In this document: positions 25,701 through 37,622 of the stretch, piece after piece
Layout: each line of letters starts with the position of its first letter
Position numbering within the stretch: the stretch's first letter is position 1
Source of the DNA: Vigna angularis
Taxonomy: Eukaryota > Streptophyta > Magnoliopsida > Fabales > Fabaceae
Direction: 5' to 3'
DNA length: 64,000 bases
NCBI RefSeq assembly: GCF_016808095.1
Contig: NC_068973.1
Coordinates: 35,768,077 to 35,832,076 of the forward strand
Translations under genes and position numbers: made by a program
The notes under the pieces: model-generated
The model's input: the letters and a program-made list of their open reading frames with translations, nothing else
The model's database searches: none
What the model was told of the DNA's origin: nothing

Positions 25701-28700
25701 ATCACCAACGTTTTACCCACTTTACGATGTTATATTTATTTTTTACTTATTTATGTTAGAGGGGACTTCTTGGAATTTCTCACATGAAAGGTATTCACAA
25801 ATCAGGATACTAATAGGTTTCATTGATTGGCTAAAACAAAATTTCAGAATGCGTGTATCTTGTCCCATGTGTATGCCTCTGCACCAGTTTTCTGTACAGA
25901 TTTCCCTCACCCTGCTAGTGTATACTATTTTGTTCTCAGGCTTTGGATGATGACACATCAATAGATGCAAACTTCTCAGGAAGTTTTAACCTTGAGAAAA
26001 TTATGCTTCGCTATGTTCCCAGTTATCATCACTTGATGCCACTCAAATTTGGGGTTTTGAATGAAAACACAAAACTTTCAGGATCTCTTTTAAGACCGTA
26101 AGATTATTCCTTTATCAGCTTTGATTGATTAACATTTAGTAAAATTGTTGCTTATTTCATTGATATTATCAATGACTTCTCCATTTCTTTATTATCAATA
26201 TTTCTTGTTCTTCAAGTTGGCCTGTCCCAACTTGTTAATACTGCTTTCCTTCTCAGTGAGTTGTTATATAATTTTTTTATTGCAGGAGGTTTGATATAAA
26301 ATGGACTGCACCGACAGCAGAAGGGTCTCTTAATGATGCTAGAGGAGATATCATAATCTCCCATAATTTCATAACTGTTAATTTTGCTTCAGCTGCATTT
26401 GATTTGTATGTGAAAGTTCAAACTTCTTATTCTGATGATTGCCCTCTTAGAAGAGAAGAGTTTAATGCATCGAGAACCATTCCATTTATTGTCGGTGGAG
26501 TTGATTTTGATTTGCACATGCATGGATTTGAATTCTTTAGTTTGGTTACTCCTTATATGTTGGATTTTCCAAGACCTTTGGCTTTGAAAGCAGCAGGAAG
26601 AGTCAAGTTTCAGGGAAACCTTTTAAAACCTAGTACCACTATTATTGAACAAAATTTTGACAAGAACAAGAAACATTTGCATATGTTGGAGAAAGAAATG
26701 CAGATAGTCTTGTTGGTGAGGTTTCAATCTCTGGTCTCAAAGTTAATCAATTGATGCTTGCACCTCAGTTATCTGGGTCGTTGAGTGTTTCTCCCGAATA
26801 TATAAAGGTGATGAATAAAAGTTTCTCCTCGTAAAAGTTGTTTCATTTTGAGATATTATGAACTTAACAAACTTCCTGGTATTATCAAATTGTAGTACAG
26901 TTCTGTTTTTTTGGGATGGGGAGAGGTGTGTTTACAAAATCATGGACTAGGGTTCTAGTAAAGAGATTTTAATTGAATAAATATGGGTGGGGATGGGGGA
27001 TATAAGTTCTTAGTGAAGGGTTTTAAATTCATGAGCAGTTAATTGGCTAATGACTAATGTGTTGAAAGAGCTGTTAACAAGTAATTGCTTGTTGACTTAA
27101 TGAAACAGTTGAATGGTTAACTGTTCCTTATTAGCAATATTTGACCACGATTCCTTTTTGAAATATCTATTGATCATTATGTTTGATATTTTGATGGATG
27201 AAATCTCGAGATCTATTCCCATACAGTGAATATGTTTCAATTAACTCTCACTCTCCTGTCACAACCAAAATCGTTGAGGATGTTTGGTATATAAAGCCTG
27301 GTGATAAGCTTCCTGAACTTGATTTATATGCAAGTGTTAAGTTAATTTGTAGATTTTCGTTGGATCTTGCTTCTTTCGAAAATAAATTTAAAAGGTTGAA
27401 GTTGGACTTCAAGGTGAAACTCTTCCAGAGAATTATGCAGGCCCCACTTGCTTATGATTTTTGTCACTTGGTTAAGGAAAGTGATTGATATGAACATAGA
27501 GTTTTATGTCTAGGTCAACTCATCCACATATTGATGTGAATTATCTTAAATGGGATATTTCTCCTTTGTACAATTTATAATATAATTTATATTTGTATTT
27601 TATTTCAAAAGGATTTTTTCCTCCTCAGATATCCATATTTAAAAATATGTAGTTATTTAGTTAAAGGTATACATCTTTGTGTCTGTAAGTTTCAAATATC
27701 CTTATGAGAAACAATTTCAAATTGTCTGGCTTTATTCTACATGTATTAGTTTTTCTAACTTCCATTCTTTATTGGAGTGTAGTTGAATGCCTCTGGTAGG
27801 TCTGATGAAAGTCTTGTGGTGGATTTTGTTGGCCCGCTACAGCTTAGTGGTGAAAATGGTCTGAAAAGTGGAACAGTGTTGTCCGTTTCCCTTCATAAGG
27901 AACAATTGAGGGCTAATGTAGATTTTCGACCATGTTATTCAGCTAGCTTGGAGGTACCTATATTTAAATATTAGGTCAAATGATTGAATCTAGATATATT
28001 TGATTCTATGCTGGCATATTTTCAGGCACGCATTGAGCCCAAACGTTGATGTTGATTTTTTTTCGTTTTTCTTGTACTTTTAGGTATGTCATTTTCCACT
28101 TGATGAGCTGGAAATTGCTTCTCTCAGGGGAACTATACGTAGAGTAAGCCATAATATTACCTATATGACTTCATAATTATTTATCATTCTTGTCTTTGCT
28201 CAGTCCTATGCATATTTTTATCATATGAAGTTGACCCAGTTTTCTCAGGGTATTATACGGTTTTCAGTGTTCTGCATGAGTTTTTCATGTGACTCAAGAT
28301 CTTTTAAAGTAAATGCAAGAGGGCTTTGAGGACAATAAATGACTATTAGTAAGATACCCATCTCCAATGCTAGAAGATCAAGCATGAGTTATTTCTAGTT
28401 AATATCTCTAGCATACCTGCTAATGTAAATAAAGTCATTTGGGCTTAAAGGATTTAATCAAAACAGTAGGTTCTAATCAGTGTCATCGATCATCACCCAA
28501 AAAGCTCATATTATTTGGAGAAACTGTAATATTTTTATTAATAAGGAGGTATCATTGATGGAGGTAAAAGAAATGTACTTTTATTTAAGTATATAAAGGC
28601 ATTACAAACTTATAATATTTGAAAATTGACATATACACCATAGTTTGTAAAATTAATTTTAAATTAAAATTCCTAAAAATAGGGAGTGTATCTAACATGG

Positions 28701-31700
28701 GGTATGTGGTGACTTTAAATTATTTTCTCCTGTTTACAATTAGAATAAAAAGCAAACTGGATTTTTGGAAAAGAAAAATGGACATCAAATGAAGGAATCC
28801 CTTTCTATAGAGGTATGGGTATTTGATAGGTTCCTAATCAGAAACCTATGAAAAACACACTCCACGCACTCAAAACACACCGCCAAGAATGCTGTATAAT
28901 CTCTTTGTATTTACCGTCAATCAAGAATACAAGTACAGAGAGCTTAACCTCCCCCTTCAGGACAAACAAGTTCCTGACAATCTGTTATTATCCAAAACCA
29001 ATCCCCTCTACAATTAAACCCAAACCTATTTATACAAGTCTCTCTCCGCCTTTCCTAACTGCCAAGGCAGTTAGGCTAACTAATGTCTCTTCATTCTCTC
29101 ATAAACCAATAACCTCCTAACAGTATTTTTAAGATAAAACATAGCAAAGGTGCTCATAGACGAAATATGGATACATTGCATAAAATTTAGAGGAAAGTAT
29201 TTCTAATATGCAACTTTGTCAATTTCTATCAGATTTGTTGTTTTTTTAACCTTTCGATCTCTCCCTTTTTCTGTTCATTCCTGCCTGAATAATTACATGG
29301 TCAAAGCATTATTTAATAATTAATGAAAATAATGTAGTACGTTTTAGCTAGTTGCCTTTTTTCTTTATTTCGGGGAAATATGCAACTTTTGACATTTTTA
29401 TTTGATATGTTGCTACTTCATTTACCTCTTCACTTCTGCCTTTTTCTGTTCAGTCTTGCCTGAATGATGACTAGGTTGATGCGTTATTAATGGTCATGAA
29501 ATAAAAGTAATGTGGTTTCTATCTGGTTGCCCTTTTCTTTTTCAGGCAGAAATCCAGCTAAATCTTCCAAAAAGAAGAGGACATGGAGTCATATCTATAC
29601 TTTGTCCAAAATTCGGTGGGGTGAACGGTGAAGCACTGGATGTGGCAGCTAGGTGGAGTGGAGATGTTGTGAGTTCCTAAGTTCATTCTCTTAGGTTGAG
29701 AAGTGAAAGCAGGCAATGTGACTGAATGCATAGTGTATTTTTATGTGGAGTGGGTAACAATTACAACAAAAATAATTGGCTAATTTCTATAATTCTTTGA
29801 ATCCTCTAATTGTTTTGTTAACCAAAGATATCTATAATATGTGACACATTCTCTCAAGTTGAAGCATGTATAAATCATACGCATTGAGCTAGATAAAAAC
29901 ATAATCAATTATAGTACCCCTCAAAGACTTAGTGAAGTCGTTTGCTGATTGACTATTGAAGTTGGCAAAATTAGTCATTTCATTTTGTCAAATTCAATTT
30001 TAATGTAGTAAGAATGGCATTAACTTGTGGTTATGTTGCACTAGTATCTGAACTGCACATTGTGCTTTTTTTTTACTGATTGTCACTTGATGTTCTATTG
30101 TTCAGATCACAATTGAAAAAACTGTTTTGAAACAAAGCTACAGTTATTATGAAATACAAGGAGAATATGTATTACCTGGCACTCGAGATTGCCCTGTTGA
30201 CATAAAAGGAGATGGAATTTTAGAAAGGTTTTTGTCTGAGCATGTTGGTAGTGTTATATCTTCAATGGGTAGGTGGAGAATGAAACTTGAAGTTCCCAGA
30301 GCTGAGGTTGCTGAGATGCTTCCTCTTGCAAGGTTTCTATCTCGAAGTATGGATCCTGCTGTTCTTTCAAGATCAAAGGTTGTATATTATGCTTTATAAT
30401 ATATGTCATTAATTGACAGATTCTAAGTCAGTTGATTTAGATACTTTGCTTCTGATTCAATCTTTGTAACATGTAACTTGGTTAATTCAGGAGTCAAGCT
30501 GCATGGTTTATTTGTTACTCTTGAAAACCATAGATTACAAAATATTCACATATAAAGGTTTCAAGTTGATTAGAATATACTTTGGCTTCTCTGCTTCACC
30601 AGCCCTAACCCACACCAAAAACATTATTTTTCCAGAAAATTGGTAGATATAAAGCTAGAGGAATCCAAATTCAATTTTAGGTTCTTCATGTTGTTGACTT
30701 GTTTGTTTATCTTGTGGATTGAATTCAAATCAAGCTCGAGTTTGTCAGTGGTATCTAATTTTTTCTTGTTGAAAAATTTTAAGTCCTTTGAACTTTTTTC
30801 CTTGACCTGATAACAAAATATCTCTATTGATTAAAAAATGAATGTTGTTGAAAGGAGTAGTGACAAAATAGGTGACAATTGTACCATTTTGGTGCCATGT
30901 TCAGAAGGGAGAAACTGAGAAGGAGTGTAATGAAGGGATACACACATGTATATTCTAATTTATCATGAAGGGATACAATAATAAGGAACAATCAATAAGT
31001 ATTTATGAGAAATATTTGGTTAGATATTTCTCTATCAAATCATATCATATCGTATACCTATTTAATGTAATCAAATCATCTCTTACACTCCACTCCCCTT
31101 GAGCCAAAGCATAGATTTGTTTCAAATGTCATCAACACAAAGTGGTTTGCGTCTAACAAGTGCAAACCTCATCATATATATGACAGTTTTGTAAGATTAA
31201 ATTAGACTTAAACTACTTTAGTCAATGTGGAACTTGGGTTAGTGGGGTTAGTTCATTTCCATCCATATTTAAGAAGTTATTTGATATGACATTTTTAAAT
31301 GGGATAAAATTTTGGAGAAGTTATTGAAAAACAAAAAGTAACTTGTTCTAAATAGTTTTACTGAAAATTTAATTTTTGATAACCATTAGCATTAAGTATG
31401 CCATGTAGCCAACCCAGTTGAGTGGTGTAAGGCGTGGCTATTATTGTTGTTACTGATGCAGTAATGTTGCTAGGACTTTCTTTTCAGTGAGTATTGTAAG
31501 TAGTTGAACCCGTTCAGTTAGGATACCGATTCATTGTTGCAATATTGTATTGCTGAAACCTTTGTATGTGAAGTACTGGTTTTTGGAGGTTTAGTGTCAT
31601 CATATTGTTATTAATTTCAAGAACTAGATGATGGAAGCCAAAATTAAATCTATTTACTTTACTGGACTTAAAGAAAGTAAACCCAAAAGTAAGAAAATGC

Positions 31701-34700
31701 ATACCTAATTCAACTTAGTCAACAAGAATACACTATAGGATTGAAGAACCCCGAGTATATAAGTACTATATCACTATGCTTCTGTTTCTAATCAGCCTCT
31801 GTTTTGTTATAATTGTAAATTAGTAGAGCACTCAAGTTCAATAACATATTTGAAGTACGTTTTTTCCCTGTAATTGTATGTTATATATATTTTCAGGTAT
31901 GCATCTGCTGAACACTTTAATGATTGTCAGTCACCCATTACATATCTAGACTTTGTGAAAGATTATATTTTATTGCTTGTCATCTCAAAACCTGCTGTCC
32001 ATACTGTATACTTATATTTTAAGAAATAGAATTCTGATTGTGCATGTTACAATGTCCCTTGTAGGATCTTTTTATTCAAAGTTTACAGTCAACAGGATTA
32101 TATTCTATGAGCACACAAGAACTGCTTGAGGTATCATCGAACAATCATTATGTTGTATTTTATTTTCAAAGGGCACAATGCTTCATGCATCCAAGTTTGT
32201 ATTCCCAACATGAAGGGCACATGTAATGTTTATTTATTGAGGACAGAACTTAGATGTACTTCTTCAGGTGCTTTTGGAGCTATTTTTCAATCCAAATTTG
32301 TGTTTTACCTCGGTAATCTATGTATTAAAAGTTTGCAACAAACTTCAATATAAATTACTGAGATAAAACGCCAATTCTAGTTAAAGAATAACACCAAAAG
32401 CTCCTAAATTGTATCTAAGTTTTGTACATATTGATTCATAATATTCATGATCCAAATGGCTTTCACTGCAAAATTTGATTTTTTTTGTCATTAATGACAT
32501 TTAACTTGCAGTTAATAAGGGAGCTTCATGTTCCGTTGAATGATGTTGTTGAGCATTTGAGCCTTCCTGGTTTACTTGACCTCAAAGGTTGCTGGCATGG
32601 TTCCCTCAATGCCAGTGGTGGAGGGAATGGAGACACCCTTGTAAAAATTTATTTGTTTTTGCATATTGGGAGTTTTGCAAAATCTTCTACTTTTTGAAGA
32701 TTGCCTTTCTATTCCATTTCAGGCAGAATTTGACTTTCATGGTGAGGATTGGGAGTGGGGAGAATACAGAACTCAGAGTGTCTCAGCAGTTGGTATTTAT
32801 AGTAACGATGATGGTATACACCTGAAGAAATTTTTTGTCCAGAAGGATAATGCCACAATTCATGCTGATGGAATTTTCTTAGGACCTAAAACCAACCTTC
32901 ATTTTGCTGTCTTAAATTTTCCTGTTAGTCTGATACCAACACTTGTACAGATCATTGACTCTACAGCAAATAGTGTTGTTCATTCTCTGTGGCAATTGTT
33001 AGCACCCATTAAGGGGATCTTGCATATGGAAGGAGACCTTCGAGGAAGTATAGGAAAACCAGAATGTGATGTTCAAATTAGGCTCCTTGATGGTATCATT
33101 GGTGGAATTGTTCTTGATCGAGCAGAACTTGTTGCCTCTCTAACCCCAACTAGTCGTTTTCTATTCAATGCCAAATTTGAACCTTTGATCCGAAATGGTC
33201 ATGTACTAATTCAAGGATCTATTCCTGTTAATTTTTTTCAATGTAAAATGTTACAAAAAGATGTAGAATTAGATAAGAGTAGAGATACTTGGGTTCCTGA
33301 ATGGATGAAAAAGAACATAGGGACCACAACCACCAACCATGCGAGAAACAAAAAGGTTTCTAGGCAAAGAAATGAAAAGGATTGGAATACTCTATTAGTA
33401 GAAAACCTTAAAGGTTTGAATTGGCAAACTTTAGATGTTAGGGAAGTCATGGTTGATGTTGATATCAAAGATGGGGGAATGAAGCTGGTAACAGCTTTAA
33501 CTCCTTATGCCGACTGGCTTCTTGGCAATGCTGATATCATGCTTGAGGTGGGTGCGGTAAATATTTTTTTTTCAAATAATTATTTGTATTTCTCTAAAGT
33601 TTTGACTAATCATTTGACCTAACAGGCCAGAGGTACAGTTGATCAACCGGTGCTTAATGGATATGCATCTTTCCGTAGGGCAACTATATCTTCACCTGTG
33701 TTCCGAAATTCACTGACCAACTTTGGTGGAACTGTGCACATGAAATCAAACAGGTTATCCATCACCTCACTGGAGAGTAGGCTAGGTAGAAAGGGAAAGC
33801 TACTAGTGAAAGGGAACCTTCCTCTAAGAACTAAGCAAGCAGCCCTTGATGACAAGATAGAGTTTAAGTGTGAAGTTCTAGAAGTGCAGGCAAATAATAT
33901 TTTAAGGTTGCTTCTTTAACTTATGGCACTAGCGATCTAAATTGTCTTGACTTATTAATGGATGCATCTAGCTGATGTGATCATTAAATCTCAAATATAA
34001 TAGAATTTTGATAATGTAACTTTTATTTTGTTGTATGTTATTTGCTTATATGATTTTTATTTGAAAAACGTACTTTGTCAGTGGTCAGCTCAACTCCCAG
34101 GTGCAAATAACTGGTTCCATATTGCAACCTAACATTTCTGGAAATATTAAACTTAGTCATGGAGAAGTATATTTGCCACATGATAGGGGTGGTGCTTCTA
34201 CTAATAGATTCCGATCATATCCATCTGCACTTCCCAGTGGCGGCATTGATAAATCATTTGCTTCAAGATATATTCCACGGTATTTTGGCTCAGAATCTGC
34301 TTCTCCAATGGCCAAGATTTCTCAGACTTCTGGCTCTGGTAATACTTTACATGCTTGTTGGCTTAGCATGTAGTCTCTACCATTTCCTTATAATAATTCT
34401 CTAAATCAGAATGGACTTGCCTATTATTGCAAATGTATCCCTCTCATGCCTCTTTCTATAACATTATAGTTGACTTTGGATTTCTGCACTGTTACATAAT
34501 CTAATGACTGCATTTATTAAATCTAAATCATGCATATTCTTTTTTTCTCAAATTATTTTGTTGCTGCCAACTATGTGAAGTTAGTATTGTGAATTTGTGA
34601 TCAATGTAACTAAACAAACACTAGTGAAGCACCACCAAGAAGCTAAGACCATTCTATCCCAGATTAGCAACGTTGGCAAGAAGCTGTCCTCTCTTCTATT

Positions 34701-37622
34701 GATTTTTCTCCAACCAAAGGCACTGAATTTCTTCATACGTAGCACATTTTGAACAAATTATTAGTATTAGCTCTGCCGATTATTGCAGTTGTCCTCCCTC
34801 AATATTCTCACACAATTGAAATCAGTTTATGCATCTTAACTTTTTCATAAACTTTCTCTTCTAACTTTTCCATAAGCACTCACAAACTTAATTGAACTTG
34901 AATATAACTACAGGGTTTACAAGTTAATTTGCTGACTATTTTTTTGCTATGCTGTGTAGTTCATGATGCATTTGGAGATGCCAAGATCAATCATTTATGC
35001 AAGATAACAGAGAACAAAATCAAGATTAAAAAATAATCAATCATAGTAAACACCCTATCTTATACTCTAAAATATAATATCCTAAAAACATCTAACTCAT
35101 CACAAATTGATTGCTTTTTCTATACATGTGCTTGTGTTATTTGAAAAATTAATCAAGTTCACTGTGTGTTATTTTTAAGATTGGTTACTTTTTTTGGGTT
35201 ATGATGATATTTTCCCTTGAAAAAAACCACACGGAAGTCAATGAATCAATTCAGGTGGAAAAGGATACGGAGGAACTGCAGATAAAACCAAATATAGGAA
35301 TCTGCCTTTCTGATTTGAAGCTTGTGCTTGGACCAGAGCTGAAGATAGTTTATCCTTTGATTCTTAATTTTGCTGTTAGTGGAGAGATTGAGTTGAATGG
35401 TCTTGCCCATCCCAAATGTATAAAACCTAGGGGCAAGCTGGTATTTGAGAATGGTGAAGTTGATCTAGTTGCAACACAGGTTTGTGTGATGTTTAATCTC
35501 GCAACTTTTATGAAATGTAACCTGCAGTTTCTTCCAGACTAGTTTTGTCTCAGTTTCTTCCCTTACTTTATGGACTCAATTGTTTAGGTTGATAAAATTC
35601 ATTTAAATGCAGGTGAGGTTAAAACGGGAGCATCTCAACATTGCAAGGTTTGAACCTGATTATGGACTAGATCCAATGCTAGATTTAACCTTGGTTGGAG
35701 CTGAGAGGCAATATAGAATTCATCGTCGAGCTAGCAATTGGCAAGACTTTATTGAACAGGATACACTATCACCAATTGAGGTAGATGATAGTGCTCTCTG
35801 TCATCTTGTATTAACACATGCAGTAAATCAATTACGAATTTACAAGCATTGTCAATGGCAACACAAAAATTCACTCCTCTCACAATCATTAATAAAAAGA
35901 ATGAAATATCATAATTGTATGAGCCAATTTAGTTATTTTGTGACCAGTTCACTAACTAAGCATTATCAATTAAGAGTTATAAATTGTAATTATATTTGAA
36001 GCTTGAGGTCCCATATCCTCCTTATTGGGTTTAGGATTCAGAATCAACTCGTCCATGTTAGTTTTGGAACAGACCCTTGAGTTGATTAAGCTAAAAAATT
36101 TCCAGTTGAAGTGTCACGAGTTACATTGATTGAGGACCACTGTGTGGACAATAACATTCACTTTCACAGCAAATCTCTATGTGCTGCCAGATCCCAAAGC
36201 TTCTCTAATTAATTTAAGTTTTCAAGTTGGTTTATAGTTTCATCTGTGAAAGATCAATACTCATGATCTTTCTTTCTAGCATTTCACAGCAAATCTCCAT
36301 GTGCTGCCAGATCCCAAATCTTCTCTAATTAAATTAAGTTTTCAAGTTGGTTAATAGTTTTTTCATCTGTGAAAGATCAATACTCATGATCTTTCTTTCT
36401 AGCAGCATGGTCTTGTTAATTGTTTCAACCCATGCAGGTTGCCAGAAGACTTGATAGCCAGTTAGCAGAATCCATTTTGGAAAGCAATGGTCAACTTGCC
36501 TTTGACAAACTTGCAACTGCTACTCTTGAAAAACTAATGCCACGAATAGAAGGCAAGGGAGAGTTTGGCCAGGCTAAGTTGAAGTGGGTTTATGCCCCTC
36601 AGATTCCTACTATACTTTCTGGTGCTACAGTTGATCCTTTCACGTTACTTGCTGATAATTTAACATTTGGTACTGACGTAGAAGTCCAGCTTGGGAAACG
36701 TCTTCAGGTAGTTATAATCAAATTACTTCATATTTCAAATCATTGCTTTCCAAGAACTGGATTTATTCTTGTTTCAGCCAAATTCTCTTGTCAATAAATC
36801 CATATCAGTGGAGGGAAATTGTTAGTTGTAGTACTTCTTTAATAATAAAGCAACAAATGGCAAACTTTATTTTGAACTTTTTAGATATTGTTAGTCACAA
36901 TATCTTATATTTATCATATTTATGTGTATTTGCCATATTTCCCTGAATTACTCTTCATTATAATATAGTATCCGGTCTATTTTCTACACAAGGGGGAATT
37001 ACTCCTATGCCTAATTTTCACTATATTCAACAGAACATAGTTAAAATTTAATGGATAAGAACAAATAATGTATATATTAATACACAAATATATAGTATAA
37101 TTTCTGTGCTCTGTCTAATATATTATCAATCAGTAAAAAGTATGATAGGTATGGCCTTTAAGGTAATTATTGTGAAAGTTAACAAACTCACCAAACAAGA
37201 CCATTTGTAATTAGATATAAAATATCTTTACATGGTCAATGCATGCATTATTTTCTCACGTCTAATGGTATAGGATTATTATTATTGACTCTATTGCATG
37301 ATATTCCCTGAATTCAGTACTTCTTTGGTTATCATATCTCTGGTTCTTCTTACATCACACGTAGAATCATCCATTATTTGCTAAATTCTTTCAATGTTGG
37401 AACTACAGACTCTAATCGCACATTTCACTAGTAAAAGCTTGTTATTATCTAAACCGATTGTTTGTCTTCTTGCAGGCCAGAATCGTTAGGCAAATGAAGG
37501 ACTCACAGATGGCAATGGAATGGACCTTGACCTATCAACTAACAAGTCGCTTGCATCTGTGTCTAAAGCATGGCTCATCCAAATGCATTCTTTTTGAATA
37601 TACTGCTACATCCCAGGACTAA
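14038..37622 (+). CDS. TIC236: TIC236-like inner-envelope translocon protein, frameshifted
   Basis: Plant TamB/DUF490 homologue that links the TOC75 and TIC20 translocons in plastid protein import. Exons: 14038-15914, 16488-16686, 16856-16915, 17704-17808, 20628-20768, 22513-22575, 25145-25375, 25467-25550, 25940-26097, 26286-26807, 27783-27953, 28084-28143, 29546-29668, 30106-30378, 32065-32130, 32512-32640, 32723-33547, 33626-33906, 34082-34338, 35238-35479, 35613-35780, 36438-36707, 37476-37622. All junctions are GT-AG with matching phases. The frame is intact except for a net one-base loss in exon 10 near 26690-26702; restored length would be about 2150 codons, close to the family size. 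Seen: plastid transit-like N-terminus, one membrane segment near residues 92-115 (SVYTVVISGLLLLVWFG), and a DUF490-type C-terminus ending FEYTATSQD. As written, translation stops at 26752-26754 after about 1128 residues. It could be a sequencing error, a null allele or a decaying paralogue. Confidence 0.9.
16692..16766. repeat. (AT)n microsatellite beside a 5' splice site
   Basis: A TA run of about 75 bp starts a few bases after the donor GTAAGG of TIC236 exon 2 (exon end 16686). Confidence 0.97.
17940..19950 (-). mobile_element. Degenerate Copia retrotransposon, antisense in TIC236 intron 4
   Basis: Read on the minus strand, an LTR (about 19950 down to 19476) ends ...CTAACA. It is followed at once by TGATATCAGAGCCATGG, a Copia-type primer-binding site matching initiator tRNA-Met (normally TGGTATCAGAGC). 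Then follows a gag region, about 19185-18600, with KLNGKNYLSW, FQLCALFW and DFAQKLASLKQ, broken by stops and frameshifts. Next comes a decayed zinc-knuckle area and a protease relic SSWIVDLGAYGYIFG near 18355, where the catalytic DSG is now DLG. A polypurine-like GTGCTCCAGTTTGAG precedes TGTTAGAATAG at 18165, the start of the second LTR. The two LTRs are only moderately alike, so the insertion is old. No RT or integrase was seen, so it is internally deleted. Confidence 0.8.
21590..22165 (+). mobile_element. Copia RNase H fragment in TIC236 intron 5
   Basis: Frame-broken remains of the C-terminus of a Copia polyprotein in the sense direction: DANWVE, then SSAEANPK (RNase H SSAEAE motif), PMKPICDNQ (PMKLYCDN-type block) and finally YQLADLFS (QLADIFTK-type end). 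A G20 homopolymer follows directly at 22145-22164. An LTR-type repeat copy lies just upstream (about 21400-21520). Confidence 0.75.
22145..22164. repeat. Poly-G tract (G20)
   Basis: Twenty consecutive Gs in otherwise AT-rich intron DNA, at the end of the Copia RNase H relic, where a polypurine tract would be expected. Confidence 0.95.
22960..24545. mobile_element. Foldback element split by an LTR-like insertion
   Basis: The left end (about 22970-23060: 'gattaaatttggtccccaaaa', 'cttttgttttagtcc') is roughly the inverse of the right end (about 24440-24545, with 'tggagaccaactttataatttaacc'). Between them, about 23165-24205, is a different unit. It begins TGTTAGAG and ends CTAACA, has a CT-rich priming-like segment and contains the TAATCGATTA cluster. 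I read this as an LTR-type element nested in a MITE, but no matching 5-bp target duplication was found for the inner unit (attat versus cttac). Confidence 0.5.
23765..24006. repeat. Cluster of eight TAAT(C/T)GATTA motifs
   Basis: Eight palindromic or near-palindromic copies lie within about 240 bp, starting near 23767, 23789, 23860, 23880, 23894, 23914, 23973 and 23992. Five read TAATCGATTA or an AATCGATTA core and three read TAATTGATTA. The spacing is irregular, so this is not a simple tandem array. They sit inside the LTR-like unit. Confidence 0.9.
24591..25110. mobile_element. Non-autonomous hAT-like element
   Basis: Ends are imperfect inverted repeats: TAGGAGTGTT at 24591 and AACACCCCT ending at 25110. 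They are flanked by AATTCTTT and AATTTTTT, a possible 8-bp target duplication with one mismatch. The interior is built of GGGTTGGG / CCCAACCC words in both orientations. The element ends only about 35 bp before TIC236 exon 7 (25145). Confidence 0.6.
26690..26754 (+). other. Frameshift and premature stop in TIC236 exon 10
   Basis: Upstream codons read ...HLHMLEKE in one frame. From about 26702 the conserved sequence continues as ADSLVGEVSISGLKVNQL in another frame, up to the exon end at 26807, which joins exon 11 correctly. Exon 10 has 522 bases, but the flanking phases need 3n+1. The original frame meets TGA at 26752-26754. A hidden intron is unlikely: the only GT-AG pair nearby would be about 19 bases. 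Confidence 0.85.
27198..27488 (+). other. Unexplained 96-codon ORF inside TIC236 intron 10
   Basis: An ATG-initiated frame of 96 residues with balanced, protein-like composition (KIVEDVWYIKPGDKLPELDL, then a lysine-rich helix-like part). It lies between exon 10 and exon 11 and matches neither TIC236 nor any transposon domain I know. It could be chance or a captured gene fragment. Confidence 0.25.
28824..29122 (-). mobile_element. Solo LTR, Copia-like, in TIC236 intron 12
   Basis: A 299-bp unit that on the minus strand starts TGTTAGGAGG and ends AGGAACCTATCA. It has an internal TATAAATAGG promoter-like box and downstream GT-rich sequence. It is bounded by perfect 5-bp target duplications GTATT (28819-28823 and 29123-29127). 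There is no internal region, so it is a product of LTR-LTR recombination. Confidence 0.88.
30379..32064 (+). other. TIC236 intron 14
   Basis: A 1.7-kb intron. Around 31080-31260 it holds a decayed LTR-type segment (CTCCCCTTGAGCC, then the 'gcaaacctcat...gtcaatgtggaacttgg' repeat seen at 19500 and 21400). Otherwise nothing was recognised. Confidence 0.4.
36162..36404 (+). repeat. 120-bp tandem duplication just before exon 22
   Basis: Copy 1 is 36162-36281 and copy 2 is 36282 to about 36404, with a few substitutions and a small TT insertion in the second. Each copy ends in a pyrimidine-rich TTTCTTTCTAGC. The presumed splice acceptor used for exon 22 is at 36437, just after copy 2. Confidence 0.9.

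Noticed and set aside
26683..26703. A mini-intron that would repair the TIC236 frameshift
   Set aside because: The only GT...AG pair spans about 19 bases, far below the minimum plant intron length.
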